Source: a virus. From it: DNA of 56,640 bases. The stretch is taken from the IMG/VR virus record IMGVR_UViG_3300020056_001798, positions 1 through 56,640 of that record. One strand, written 5' to 3'. How positions within the stretch are numbered: the stretch's first letter is position 1; every line of letters starts with the position of its first letter. The notes beneath the pieces are model-generated. The model ran no database searches, was not told where the DNA came from, and saw nothing but the letters and a program-made list of their open reading frames with translations. A program made the translations under genes and the position numbers. Shown in pieces: positions 45,451-54,724 of the stretch.

Positions 45451-46728
45451 ATGGCACTGCCGAAAACTAGGAAAAAGAAAGCACGAGCACCTGTCCGACG
45501 CAAAACAGGACAACATACATTTAGCTTTGATGGCTGGGAAAATTGGGACGGGCAAAAGTTCCATAGGTTTGTGCAAGGTGCAAGACAGGAATTATATCAA
45601 GAATATAAGGCTACAGATCTTGCAGCCGACATCTTCAATTGGATGAAAGATAATGGCTATGAGAAAAAAGACATAGCATCAGCAAAGAAAGCACCAGGTA
45701 CAAATCATACTCTTGCTATTAGTTGTAAGTTGCTGAATCTAGGTATGCCCGATTTTAATCCTAAAGAAGCTGAGTACTGGGAAAGTCTTCCTGGTACAAT
45801 GGGGAAGTTACGGCCCACCACCGATTGGGTAAAAACTAAGATTGCTGAAATGATACAATCAGGAAGTAAGGTTGTAGAAGAAAAGAAAGCAGAAGAAGAA
45901 ACAAAACAGAAAGTTTATGTTCCTTCTATTCAAGAACGTATTAGAGATCAGTCTTATGATATTGTTGAAGACATAGATACTTGGTTAGAAGACTGGATTA
46001 TTGATCCTAATAGTTTTGATCCTAAAGGGTTTGATGTAAAAAGGCATTTCACCAAAATGTCAACTAGCCAGGCACACGCACGTAAAATAAAATCTTTTTA
46101 TGAAGACGCTCTCACTGACTATGATGATCTAGAAAGAATGCCAACAAAAGGTCAATTGGCAAAAATGAGCGAAACAGATGCAGATCAATGGGAACAACTC
46201 AAAGAAGGATATGCACATATTAAAAAAGCAGATATTAAGAAGTATCGAGCTGCTATTGAAGAAGTGCGCTCTGCACTAGACTTCATTATTGATCAGGCAA
46301 AAGCAAACCGTAAACCGCGAAAAGCAAAACCACGTAGTGCAGACAAGGTTGTTGCTAAACTTAAATTCTGTAAAGCAGATCCAAAGTACAACCTAGCAAG
46401 TGTCAATCCTGTGGATGTTGTAGGTGCAAATGAGCTTTGGGTATTTAATGTTAAGACACGTAAACTTGGAAAGTATGTAGCAAGTAATATTGATCCTAAA
46501 GGACTAGCTAGGGATGGTACAGGGCTTAGTGTTAAAGGCACTACTATTATAGGTTTTGATGAAAACGCAAGCATACAAAAAACACTCAGGAAGCCTGTAG
46601 ATCAGCTAAAAGAGTTTAAGTCAGCTGGTAAAGTTGCTTTGCGTAAATTTATGGATGAAATTAAAACCACAGATACTAAATTAAATGGTAGATGTAATCT
46701 AGATACTATACTTCTAAAGGTAAGCTGA
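45451..46728 (+). CDS. large soluble phage protein, unknown
   Basis: A 425-residue protein with a basic N-terminus (ALPKTRKKKARAPVRRK), an acidic/helical middle and a C-terminal beta region (ANELWVFNVKTRKLGKYVAS, TGLSVKGTTIIGFDENAS) ending in RKPVDQLKEFKSAGKVALRKF. Similar proteins occur in T4-like marine phages with unknown function. CAGGAGA precedes the start. Confidence 0.7.
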   Translation: MALPKTRKKKARAPVRRKTGQHTFSFDGWENWDGQKFHRFVQGARQELYQEYKATDLAADIFNWMKDNGYEKKDIASAKKAPGTNHTLAISCKLLNLGMPDFNPKEAEYWESLPGTMGKLRPTTDWVKTKIAEMIQSGSKVVEEKKAEEETKQKVYVPSIQERIRDQSYDIVEDIDTWLEDWIIDPNSFDPKGFDVKRHFTKMSTSQAHARKIKSFYEDALTDYDDLERMPTKGQLAKMSETDADQWEQLKEGYAHIKKADIKKYRAAIEEVRSALDFIIDQAKANRKPRKAKPRSADKVVAKLKFCKADPKYNLASVNPVDVVGANELWVFNVKTRKLGKYVASNIDPKGLARDGTGLSVKGTTIIGFDENASIQKTLRKPVDQLKEFKSAGKVALRKFMDEIKTTDTKLNGRCNLDTILLKVS

Positions 46729-46735
46729 TAAATAC
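46728..46735 (+). promoter_or_regulatory. T4-late-like promoter
   Basis: ATAAATAC at the stop codon of the previous gene, 26 nt before the fibre gene at 46762. Confidence 0.6.
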
Positions 46736-46761
46736 AGTTGTAATCAGATTAGGATTAGATA

Positions 46762-47856
46762 ATGGATGATTTAAGACAAGGGTTGGAGCAAATTGTAAAT
46801 GCTATAGAAGAAGTAGCAAATAAACCTGCGCCTAAACAAAAATTTATAACAAATGAGCTTAGTGGTGATATCATCCACGGCGGCACTATTACAAATTTTA
46901 ATAGTACCGGCATTGCTGATCAATCTACAAAAAGAGTTATGCTTGTAAGTGATGCAGGTGTGACTACAGATAATTTAAGTGTTTCTAACGTAAAAACTGA
47001 AGTTACTTTTGAAAAGAATGTTGTAGTTGACGGATTGCTTACTGTAGGTAAGCTACACGTAGATGAACTAAGTGCTGATGTAAGAAATGAACGCAGTAGT
47101 TCTTTAGAGTTTACCGATGATAATGTCGTTGGTAAAGGACTTGTATGGAGAGTAGAAGATGAAAGTTCTAAACAACTTACATACAAAATAAATCCAAATC
47201 GTATCCATTCTACAGAAACATTTGACTTAGACAAAAATGCTGTTTATTCTATTGGTAATGCTACTGTATTGACTCAAACTGAATTAGGTTCAAGCGTCAG
47301 AACAAGTAGTTTGACAAGAGTCGGCACATTACAGGATTTGCATACACACGGCAATCTTACTATAGATGAATTTATTTTTTACGATACAGACAGTCAAAGA
47401 CTAGGCATAGGCACTGATGCACCTAATGCAAATCTTAGTCTTACAAGCTATGACACAGAATTTATTGTTGATGTAGAGAGTAACAGTACTAAATTAGGAA
47501 ACTGGACGAATAACGATTTAGAAATTGTTACAGATGATACTGCAAGAATTACTATTAAATCAAACGGAAACATAGAAGTAGGTTCCAAAGGCAACTCCAA
47601 CGCAAGATTAAATGTTTTTGGAAAACTAGGTGTAGGTATAAACAATGTACCTGATGATGTAGATTTAAGTGTGAGCAACTCTGTAGAAATAGCAGGCCAT
47701 AAAATATTCTATACCGATACAATTCCTTTTAACGGGTCATATAGGCAAGGAGATATTGCATATAATACAAATCCTCAACCAACAGGATACGTTGGGTGGG
47801 TATGTACTAGAGACGGAACACCTGGTGAATGGAAAGCATTTGGCAAAATTAGCTAG
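46762..47856 (+). CDS. tail fibre/structural protein
   Basis: A 364-residue beta-rich protein with fibre repeats: DGLLTVGKLHVDELSADV, FYDTDSQRLGIGTDAPNANL, IEVGSKGNSNARLNVFGKLGVG. Such LGIGTxxP blocks are typical of phage fibre shafts. The short N-terminal helix may attach to the tail. The C-terminus (GYVGWVCTRDGTPGEWKAFG) looks like a folded knob. Late promoter upstream. Confidence 0.75.
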   Translation: MDDLRQGLEQIVNAIEEVANKPAPKQKFITNELSGDIIHGGTITNFNSTGIADQSTKRVMLVSDAGVTTDNLSVSNVKTEVTFEKNVVVDGLLTVGKLHVDELSADVRNERSSSLEFTDDNVVGKGLVWRVEDESSKQLTYKINPNRIHSTETFDLDKNAVYSIGNATVLTQTELGSSVRTSSLTRVGTLQDLHTHGNLTIDEFIFYDTDSQRLGIGTDAPNANLSLTSYDTEFIVDVESNSTKLGNWTNNDLEIVTDDTARITIKSNGNIEVGSKGNSNARLNVFGKLGVGINNVPDDVDLSVSNSVEIAGHKIFYTDTIPFNGSYRQGDIAYNTNPQPTGYVGWVCTRDGTPGEWKAFGKIS

Positions 47857-47864
47857 GACTAGCG

Positions 47865-48188
47865 TTGCAAATACTCAAAGATTTTCATTTAAAGAAACTA
47901 AATCAAATTAGATGGTGGGCCTGGGCAGCAACAGTACTGCCTATAGTATCTCTTGCTGGTTTATTTTTTATTAATTATATCGGCACCGAAACTTATTGGG
48001 AAATTGCCCTTACCTGTGGTGCAACAATTATGTTTGCTATCGCAGTCATTTGGTGGTGGTGGGCGATTTATACTATCGCACAGGTCACAAATATTTTAGG
48101 AACTATTGCTGATAAATTTCAGGATGTAGGACAAGAAATTAAATTAATTAAGAAAGATATTTCTCAACCCGATGATCAAGCAGATTAG
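47865..48188 (+). CDS. two-span membrane protein, unknown
   Basis: 107 residues from TTG 47865. Two membrane segments (WWAWAATVLPIVSLAGLFFI and IMFAIAVIWWWWAIYTIA) with a polar C-terminal helix ending QPDDQAD. It overlaps the minus-strand halogenase by 41 nt, convergently. Similar small proteins occur in cyanophages, role unknown. Confidence 0.65.
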   Translation: MQILKDFHLKKLNQIRWWAWAATVLPIVSLAGLFFINYIGTETYWEIALTCGATIMFAIAVIWWWWAIYTIAQVTNILGTIADKFQDVGQEIKLIKKDISQPDDQAD

Positions 48189-49587
48189 GTTTTATATCAA
48201 ATCCTAAAAATAAAAACATATGGCTACTATTGTCAAATATACTATGTCCATCAAATATATTTGACACATTAAATTTCTGTTTTTTAGTAGCATAAGATTT
48301 TAGAATATTTTTTTGCATAGGAGTTAACTCTAAACTAGAAAAATCTCTCCAAAACTGAGTATCACGTCTATTAGAAAATATGTAGTGCATTTCTATATAG
48401 CTTGCAATTGCATCTAAACTTAAATTATTAAGATAATTAAATCGTTGACGTTTCTTATGCATTGGTATATGAGACGAAGTTAACATATCTAAAACAGTGT
48501 CTGCCTGATGTTGCAAATGGGCAATTGCTGTACTTTCGATAGGTTCTAAGAAAAAGCTACTTAATCCTATTGCTACAACATTATTCTTCCAGGTCTCTCT
48601 ACGTAAGCCTACATTGAAAGGCACAGTTCGAAATGTCAAATCTTCTTTTTTGTAACCATAAGTTGAATGCAAATGCTCTTTAAATTCTTCAGTAGCCTGT
48701 TCTACTGTAGTATGTCTAGAACTGAAAACATAGCCTGTACCTATTCTATTTTGAAGAGGCACATTCCAACTCCATCCGTATCCTAGTGCGTGACAGTAAG
48801 TAGTATTGCGCATTTGAATATTTTTGTCAATGTAAGGCAGTTGAACAGCAATTGCAGTATCAACAAAAAGTCTCTGTTTGTAGGAATCGTCCCAATCTGC
48901 TTCTATAGCATTTGCAAGGATTGATCTAAACCCTGTACAATCTATATATAAATCTGCTGTAATTTCTGTATCATTTTTCAAAATTAGCTTTTGTATTTCT
49001 TGATTTACTACTACAATATCTTTGACACTGTTGTCTAAGTAATTACAGTTGCTTCTTTTTAAACTTTCTTCTTTGAGTAAATTTCCATATAAGCCTGCAT
49101 CAATATGATATCCGGCACTTGGTGTAAACTCATAATTGTATTGGTCAGTATAAGGTGTAAACTGTTTTGCACGTAAGTTTGCAAATACATAAGTATCTTC
49201 AACAAAATCAGGCTGATCTTTATAAAAGCCTAAATCTAATGTTCCGTTACAAGTCATTCTTGTTATAAGATCATCAGGTGCAGTTGGACTTGTAAATGGA
49301 TGTATCCATTTATGGCCTTTATCGTGATAATCTGCAAATTCTATACTAAATTTTAATGTACCATTAACTTTTTTAAGCCAATCTGAATTTTCAAATATAG
49401 GGAATTGCATTTTAGAATGGATTACATTCATATAAGGAATAGTGCTTTCGCCTACACCGATTGTAGGAATATCACTAGGTTCTATTACAGTAACATTTAA
49501 ATTTGAATTAGTAGATATTAGTGCAGCAGTACTCCATCCTGCAGTTCCGCCACCTACTATCACTACATCATAGGTTGCCTTCTGCAT
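48148..49587 (-). CDS. flavin-dependent tryptophan-halogenase-like protein
   Basis: A 479-residue flavoprotein. FAD site GGGTAGWSTAA at the N-terminus, IGVGEST, the catalytic-Lys region NGTLKFSIEFADY, the halogenase WxWxxP motif in YGWSWNVPL, and the FLEPIESTAI block with the conserved Glu. It would generate HOCl or HOBr to halogenate a substrate, classically tryptophan. Related genes occur in cyanophages. It is last in the minus-strand fibre operon, overlapping the previous gene by 20 nt, so the substrate might be a virion or surface component (inference). Confidence 0.87.
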   Translation of the reverse strand: MQKATYDVVIVGGGTAGWSTAALISTNSNLNVTVIEPSDIPTIGVGESTIPYMNVIHSKMQFPIFENSDWLKKVNGTLKFSIEFADYHDKGHKWIHPFTSPTAPDDLITRMTCNGTLDLGFYKDQPDFVEDTYVFANLRAKQFTPYTDQYNYEFTPSAGYHIDAGLYGNLLKEESLKRSNCNYLDNSVKDIVVVNQEIQKLILKNDTEITADLYIDCTGFRSILANAIEADWDDSYKQRLFVDTAIAVQLPYIDKNIQMRNTTYCHALGYGWSWNVPLQNRIGTGYVFSSRHTTVEQATEEFKEHLHSTYGYKKEDLTFRTVPFNVGLRRETWKNNVVAIGLSSFFLEPIESTAIAHLQHQADTVLDMLTSSHIPMHKKRQRFNYLNNLSLDAIASYIEMHYIFSNRRDTQFWRDFSSLELTPMQKNILKSYATKKQKFNVSNIFDGHSIFDNSSHMFLFLGFDIKPNLLDHRVEKYLS

Positions 49588-49957
49588 CGTTAATTATACT
49601 TCTAGCAGTTGCTCTCATTTCGGATATATTTGCAGGTATTTCTTTACCTGTTTCTAATTTACGTATCACATACCAATCAGTAGCAGCAAGTATAGATTTG
49701 CTCTGATGTATCTCTGTCATTGATTGCGTTGTAGTAGGATTTTCTTCTATAGTTGATATATAATTTTCAACCTCGACAATTTCTTCTGCACTTAACTCGT
49801 ATCTACTACCTCGCCAAAAACGTGATTTGTCAGATCCTGTATATGTTAAAACTTCGTAATCGAAACTCATAGGAGGTCTTGCGTTTGAACGTAAAACCGA
49901 ACCGTTTTCTTGTTTAAGTATACTTTGAAATTCGTTAACTTGAAATGCTATTGCCAT
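49568..49957 (-). CDS. tail-fibre assembly-like protein
   Basis: 129 residues. The C-terminal half (AATDWYVIRKLETGKEIPAN followed by RATARSII) resembles the terminal domain of phage tail/fibre assembly chaperones (TDWYVIRKxETGxxIP). It lies between fibre genes and the halogenase. AAGGATGA precedes the start. Confidence 0.65.
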   Translation of the reverse strand: MAIAFQVNEFQSILKQENGSVLRSNARPPMSFDYEVLTYTGSDKSRFWRGSRYELSAEEIVEVENYISTIEENPTTTQSMTEIHQSKSILAATDWYVIRKLETGKEIPANISEMRATARSIINDAEGNL

Positions 49958-49966
49958 AATTCATCC

Positions 49967-50527
49967 TTAAAAATAATCCCATACATCATAGTAATTAGTC
50001 ACAATATCTATTTGTTCAACATAAACTGGCGGCGGATAGTAGGTGTAATAATATCCATTTATACCATAAACATCAAAACTCCAATATGTGCAAGTAGCTG
50101 AGCTTCCAAAAGAAGTCCAATCACGTTGAGTGCCACCTGCATAACCAGCGCCACTGTGGCCGCCCATACTGCCCTGAGGCCACATCACACTTGGACACGC
50201 TGAATATGGATTCCAGGTGTATCCGCCTCCTAAAAAAGTTCTACTTGTTTCTTGGAACGCCTGTTGTGGAGGTTGGCTTTCGTAGTAACTGTTATCAACT
50301 TCTGTAGTGATAGCGTGGTTTTCTACAAATTTTAATCCTGTAGATAGGTGCCATATTCCGCTTGTCTTATCAACATTATCATCAAGATTGTCGGACAGGC
50401 GTTCACCGGCACCTATGTATCCGCCATTATGACGCCCTCGTGGAAGAATTGCTGATTTAATATAGCCTGGTTCGGTTTCTATATTTTGGACCTTATATCC
50501 GAAAATACCACCGTTAAATCTGTACAT
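49967..50527 (-). CDS. Gly/Tyr-rich structural protein
   Basis: 186 residues, very rich in Tyr, Gly and Ser (GGYTWNPYSACPSV, GINGYYYTYYPPPVYV), typical of a fibre tip or adhesin. It shares one base with the upstream gene. Probably a receptor-binding part next to the large fibre. No family recognised. Confidence 0.6.
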   Translation of the reverse strand: MYRFNGGIFGYKVQNIETEPGYIKSAILPRGRHNGGYIGAGERLSDNLDDNVDKTSGIWHLSTGLKFVENHAITTEVDNSYYESQPPQQAFQETSRTFLGGGYTWNPYSACPSVMWPQGSMGGHSGAGYAGGTQRDWTSFGSSATCTYWSFDVYGINGYYYTYYPPPVYVEQIDIVTNYYDVWDYF

Positions 50528-50889
50528 TACTTAATAATCTCATAACTTACCATTATTTCTAAATTAGCACCGTTTGCCTGCGCTGCTAAAATATCATCTT
50601 CTTCTAGATAAAAAGAAGTATCTTTTGATGTAACAACTAGAGTAGAATTGTTTGGAACAGATACTGAGTTTGCTATTTCGTAATAGTTTGCTAACGAAGT
50701 CCTGTATATAGCTACATCAGCAGCAATTGTGCCGCCTGTACCGTTACTAATAGATATTGTGTTTACTTTTACAACACTATTACTACCTGAAGTGTTTGAT
50801 ATCAGTGTAGCATAAGATCCGTTGCTGATAGTGCCAACAAATGTCTTGCCTCTAATATCTGTTACATTTACTATGTTTGGGTTTGCCAT
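50527..50889 (-). CDS. virion structural protein
   Basis: 120 residues, beta-rich. MANPNIVNVTDIRGKTFVGT and DTSFYLEEDDIL followed by a final SYEIIK match a small structural protein I recall from cyanophages (MANPNIVNVT..., YLEEGD, SYEVI). Position directly after the large fibre supports a tail or fibre role. Confidence 0.75.
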   Translation of the reverse strand: MANPNIVNVTDIRGKTFVGTISNGSYATLISNTSGSNSVVKVNTISISNGTGGTIAADVAIYRTSLANYYEIANSVSVPNNSTLVVTSKDTSFYLEEDDILAAQANGANLEIMVSYEIIK

Positions 50890-50890
50890 T

Positions 50891-53572
50891 TTATCCTCCG
50901 AAAATTAGTGACATTGCTATTGATCTACCAGTGGTTGCACTTTGCGCTCTTGCATCAGTATAATAAAGGTTATTTGCACCTTCATTTAAATCGTCTGTAT
51001 CATTGTTGATAAAGTTTAGAAAACTATTTACTCCATCTACTAATATTGTACTATCATCTCCGACTACTGTGCCTTGCACATCCCCTACAACGTTGCCTGT
51101 TAAGTTGCCACTTAGGCCATTATTAAATGTAGTTGATCCTGAAATAGTGATCGTTGTTGATGTCATTTCTATGCTAGTGTTATCACCGCCAAATAATGGA
51201 CCGTTTATAAGGTTTAGTTCTCCAGACTCGGCGTACTGCCTAATGTCAATTGATCCAGAATCTTGATTGATATTAACAAGATTAATTTCATTACCTTGAA
51301 CACTAAGTCCAGTTACAAGCTTCACACTTGTTCCTGGGTCATCTATGTTACCTAATATAAATGTATCCCCGTGTCCTAGTGCAGGATCACCAACTGAAGC
51401 TCTTAAAGCGTCACTTGCATTTCCTCTCACTAATCGCATTCCTGCTTTGTTGTGTGTATACAAAGTTCCAGTGATAGGTGTCCATTTTGCAGATAAAGAA
51501 TCTGCAGATAAGAACGCCGTTTCAGTCATTTGTGTACCGCTTCCAAACAGCGAGTACTTAGAAGAATCTGAAGCAAATACTGATCCATCTCCTGTTATGT
51601 CAAAATCAACCACAGGTGCAAAACCATTCAATGCTATTGTTTTTTCTTGTAATTGAATTGTACCGCTATCATTTGGTATGGTTACGGTAGCATCTGCTGT
51701 GGGCTCTTCTGCGTTAAGAACTGTTTCGAACTCGTTATATACTGCACCTTCATATATTATTTCATTTAGATGTCTAATTGCTGTATTGTTTAAATAAATG
51801 TCTTTATCAAAATATGCAGGTCCGTCTGTGCTTTGACTAGAAAAACCTGCACCTGCTTGACAAAAATAATATTTTACACCCGAGTCTTCTATATATTCAT
51901 TTATGTATAATGCTGGCTGTGCTTCTATGGCGTCTCCAATAAACCCATAGGTGTTAATAGCAAACGAACCTGGATTAGTTCCTGATTGGTCACCGTTCAC
52001 CCAGGGGATAATCTGTCCTAGCACAGTTTCGTCATTGGCATCAACAGCAGCATCATTATTAAAATCTAAGTATGTAATGAAACTATTATCACTTAGTAAA
52101 TTGAAAAAACTGTTGGCGTTTGGATAACTTGCAATAGTAGTTTGTCCTGCAACAACATTTGCTAAAAATTTTACTAATCCGCTCTTAGCTGGATCTTTTT
52201 CTAGTTTTGGAACACGACCACCGATTGAATTTAAAGATATTGTATTTTCATCTGTCTCGATAATACCGTCTGGCGCCCCTAAAGTATTATAAGTCACTTC
52301 GCCACTAGTCTCATCGTACTTTAAAAAGTATGGACCATCTGTTTGTCTTATTGGTTTAACAACAAAAGAACTTGCTGTGGTATTTTGTAATGCAGACCCA
52401 GTTGCGTTTATGATTATACTGTTTGCTGCTTGGTTTAATGTGCCGGCAAATGCACCAACTGCTATTGCAGACTCTCCCTGAGTGTCTTCTCCTGCATAAT
52501 GGCCTAATGCTACTGCTTTATCACTTTGAGAATTATTTGCTGCATAAGACCCTACTGCTGTTGCGTAGAAGCCTTGGTAAGCATTACCTGTAGCGTTACC
52601 AACAGCAACACTTAAATTCTTTTGATATGCTTGGGCTGCTTGGTATCCAATAGCCACAGCTCCAAGTTGTCCAAGTTGTCCTGAATCCTTACCGATAGCA
52701 ATGCTAAAATTGCCTTGTGTGTTTTCTCCAGCACCGTCTCCTATAGCAATATTATATGTGCCGGGTGTAATAGAGCCCGCAGTATTGCCTAATCGAATTG
52801 CTGTTTCGGTTGTTCTTAATTCTGAAAATGTGCCAGCTGCTGGAGTTGTACCTCCAACTATACCATCAAGATTTCCAGTTACGTCAACTAGTATATTACT
52901 TGTAGGTTGCCAAGTTCCTGCCTGATATGCTAACAAATCATTTGTTTGTATCCCTGTAACGTCTGTGTCTGATAGTGACGCAAGTGTTTTTTGTGTAGAA
53001 TAATCAGCTGTTGCTACACCGCCTGTAGAGTAGGCAGTAAACCCTGTACCATCTACCGGGGTAGTCAATAGATCATCTTCGTAAAGAGCAAAAGTAGTGC
53101 TGGTTAGAATATCCATATAATATTCATTACCATTAAGTTGTGTCATACCTACTACATCGGTAATTGTGACTTCTGTACCTTCTGTAAAGTCGTGTGCGTT
53201 TGTTGTTGTTACAACAACTGGCACAGCTCTAGTTGCATTAGTAATACTTTTACTCGCAGCACCTACTGTAGCAGTAATAATCAATTCACTATCAGAACCA
53301 CGTACAATACTAATGTTAGAACCAGGTGTCAGTGCAACCCCACTAAACGTTGAGTTGACATCTTGTAATCTAATATTTGTTGTTCCTACAGGAACATAAA
53401 GCTGATAGTCAACATCTATGCTAAAACTATCATTTGTAGCGTTAGGATTAAAAGCAACACCAGCACCTCTTGTAATTGTAAGTTCATCTGTAGTGCTATC
53501 TGCTTCTAACGTAATATTGTCAGGTTGTAAGACAACTTTTCTAAAAAAGTCATAAACTGCGACATCAGCCAT
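50891..53572 (-). CDS. large tail fibre with YadA-like and dockerin-like repeats
   Basis: 893 residues. N-terminal ~150 residues are a beta domain. Residues ~265-400 hold trimeric-adhesin (YadA head) repeats, e.g. IAIGDGAGENTQGNFSIAIG, AVAIGYQAAQ, AVALGHYAGEDTQGESAIAV. Two dockerin/EF-hand-like calcium loops follow (DFNNDAAVDANDETVL and DITGDGSVFASDSS). The C-terminus has NNLYYTDARAQS and ends AMSLIFGG. First gene of the minus-strand operon with a CATAAATA promoter and GGAG site. Likely a trimeric, calcium-stabilised adhesin. Confidence 0.82.
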   Translation of the reverse strand: MADVAVYDFFRKVVLQPDNITLEADSTTDELTITRGAGVAFNPNATNDSFSIDVDYQLYVPVGTTNIRLQDVNSTFSGVALTPGSNISIVRGSDSELIITATVGAASKSITNATRAVPVVVTTTNAHDFTEGTEVTITDVVGMTQLNGNEYYMDILTSTTFALYEDDLLTTPVDGTGFTAYSTGGVATADYSTQKTLASLSDTDVTGIQTNDLLAYQAGTWQPTSNILVDVTGNLDGIVGGTTPAAGTFSELRTTETAIRLGNTAGSITPGTYNIAIGDGAGENTQGNFSIAIGKDSGQLGQLGAVAIGYQAAQAYQKNLSVAVGNATGNAYQGFYATAVGSYAANNSQSDKAVALGHYAGEDTQGESAIAVGAFAGTLNQAANSIIINATGSALQNTTASSFVVKPIRQTDGPYFLKYDETSGEVTYNTLGAPDGIIETDENTISLNSIGGRVPKLEKDPAKSGLVKFLANVVAGQTTIASYPNANSFFNLLSDNSFITYLDFNNDAAVDANDETVLGQIIPWVNGDQSGTNPGSFAINTYGFIGDAIEAQPALYINEYIEDSGVKYYFCQAGAGFSSQSTDGPAYFDKDIYLNNTAIRHLNEIIYEGAVYNEFETVLNAEEPTADATVTIPNDSGTIQLQEKTIALNGFAPVVDFDITGDGSVFASDSSKYSLFGSGTQMTETAFLSADSLSAKWTPITGTLYTHNKAGMRLVRGNASDALRASVGDPALGHGDTFILGNIDDPGTSVKLVTGLSVQGNEINLVNINQDSGSIDIRQYAESGELNLINGPLFGGDNTSIEMTSTTITISGSTTFNNGLSGNLTGNVVGDVQGTVVGDDSTILVDGVNSFLNFINNDTDDLNEGANNLYYTDARAQSATTGRSIAMSLIFGG

Positions 53573-53603
53573 TTAAGAGCTCCAAAATTATATTCTTATA
53601 ACG

Positions 53604-53611
53604 TATTTATG
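53604..53611 (-). promoter_or_regulatory. T4-late-like promoter of the minus-strand fibre operon
   Basis: Minus-strand CATAAATA, 31 nt before the fibre start at 53572. A plus-strand GTTAAATA (53611-53618) faces the other way. Confidence 0.55.
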
Positions 53612-53625
53612 TTAAATAAGGTACT

Positions 53626-54213
53626 ATGTTAGTTATAGGAAATGGCGAAAGTAGGTTAGGTATAAATCTAGATGAATTTGACGTCCTTAAGATAGGATGT
53701 AATGCTATCTATAGAGATTTTTTTACAGATCATTTAGTTTGTGTAGATAAGCGTATGTGTGATGAGGCATTAAATGCTGAAGTAAATCATAAATCGCTAA
53801 TATATACCCGGCCAGAAAATTATATATCATATACCAAACGGCTTAGAGAGGTTCCGCTTTTGCCTTATGCAGGTATGGAAAGACCAGATCAACCAAAACA
53901 TTGGGGCAGTGGTCCATATGCGCTGCTGATTGCTGCAAAAAAATACAATACCATAAGTATGTTAGGTTTTGATTTATACAGCCAAACTAAAAACGTTAAT
54001 AACATTTATAAAGGCACAAAGAATTATATTGCAGCAGAAAAAAGTGCTGTAGATCCTAGTTATTGGATATACCAGATATCAAAAATATTTGAAAATTTTA
54101 CCACAACAAAATTTATAATATATCAGGTCGAAGGATGGCAAAGACCTAAATCCTGGAAAAAGCCTAATGTAAAGGTTGACAATATAAGTAACATATACTA
54201 TAATATAAACTAG
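53626..54213 (+). CDS. DUF115/glycosyltransferase-like protein
   Basis: 195 residues. LVIGNGESRLGINLDEFDVL followed by IGCNAIYRD and GSGPYALLIAAKKYNTISMLG resemble the Rossmann-like MAF/DUF115 or sialyltransferase-type proteins carried by T4-like cyanophages. Perhaps modifies surface glycans. The next promoter overlaps its 3' end. Confidence 0.7.
   Translation: MLVIGNGESRLGINLDEFDVLKIGCNAIYRDFFTDHLVCVDKRMCDEALNAEVNHKSLIYTRPENYISYTKRLREVPLLPYAGMERPDQPKHWGSGPYALLIAAKKYNTISMLGFDLYSQTKNVNNIYKGTKNYIAAEKSAVDPSYWIYQISKIFENFTTTKFIIYQVEGWQRPKSWKKPNVKVDNISNIYYNIN
54176..54204 (+). promoter_or_regulatory. sigma70-like promoter of the queD-like operon
   Basis: TTGACA 54176-54181, 17 nt, TATAAT 54199-54204. 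Expected start near 54211, immediately before the riboswitch. Confidence 0.85.
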
Positions 54214-54218
54214 TAAAC

Positions 54219-54256
54219 AAGGTCTTAGCGTCACCCCTTCTAATTCTGCCGCTATA
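54219..54256 (+). promoter_or_regulatory. preQ1-I-like riboswitch
   Basis: P1 is AAGG (54219-54222) with CCTT (54236-54239). The loop TCTTAGCGTCACC parallels the preQ1-I loop (U-UCUAGC-N-ACA-C). TAGCG in the loop (54226-54230) pairs with CGCTA in the tail (54250-54254), forming the H-type pseudoknot. A ribosome-binding site CAGGAGA follows and the regulated gene is queD-like. Confidence 0.75.
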
Positions 54257-54273
54257 TTATACAGGAGATAATT

Positions 54274-54723
54274 ATGGCAAAGCACTACTCAACAAAACAT
54301 TACGGACACAACATTGGACTATCAGCAGTTTTTAGACAGCCCAATGCAGATCATTCACACTGTCATTTGCTACACGGATATAGTCTAGCATTTACATTCA
54401 CTTTTGGATGTGATCATCTCGATAACAAGAACTGGGCTGTAGACTTTGGCGGCTTAAAGCCCTTAAAGGCTTGGCTAGAAGATTCATTCGATCATAAAAC
54501 TTGTGTGGATATTGCAGATCCTATGAAAGATGAATTGCTACGTTTAGAAACACTAGGACTTGCAGAGATACGTCAGTTTGACGGTGTTGGTGCAGAGAAG
54601 TTTGCAGAACACGCATTTAACTTTGCAGATGCTCTTATCCGTGAGGCAACAGACAACCGTTGTTATTGTGTTAAAGTAGAATGTGCAGAACACGGAGCAA
54701 ACTCAGCTATTTACGAGGCATAG
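54274..54723 (+). CDS. 6-carboxytetrahydropterin/6-pyruvoyltetrahydropterin synthase-like protein (QueD-like)
   Basis: A 149-residue T-fold protein. HSHCHLLHGYSLAFTFTFG carries the catalytic Cys and zinc His region, and VDFGGLKPLKAWLEDSFDHKTCV the conserved DFGxLK...DH block. Two classical zinc His positions (SASH and HGH) appear as Phe and Tyr, as I recall for a divergent alphaproteobacterial group (GLSAAFRQ...HGY). QueD makes carboxytetrahydropterin on the way to preQ1/7-deazaguanine. The preQ1-like riboswitch strengthens the assignment. Possible use: DNA or tRNA deazaguanine modification. Confidence 0.82.
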   Translation: MAKHYSTKHYGHNIGLSAVFRQPNADHSHCHLLHGYSLAFTFTFGCDHLDNKNWAVDFGGLKPLKAWLEDSFDHKTCVDIADPMKDELLRLETLGLAEIRQFDGVGAEKFAEHAFNFADALIREATDNRCYCVKVECAEHGANSAIYEA

Positions 54724-54724
54724 T

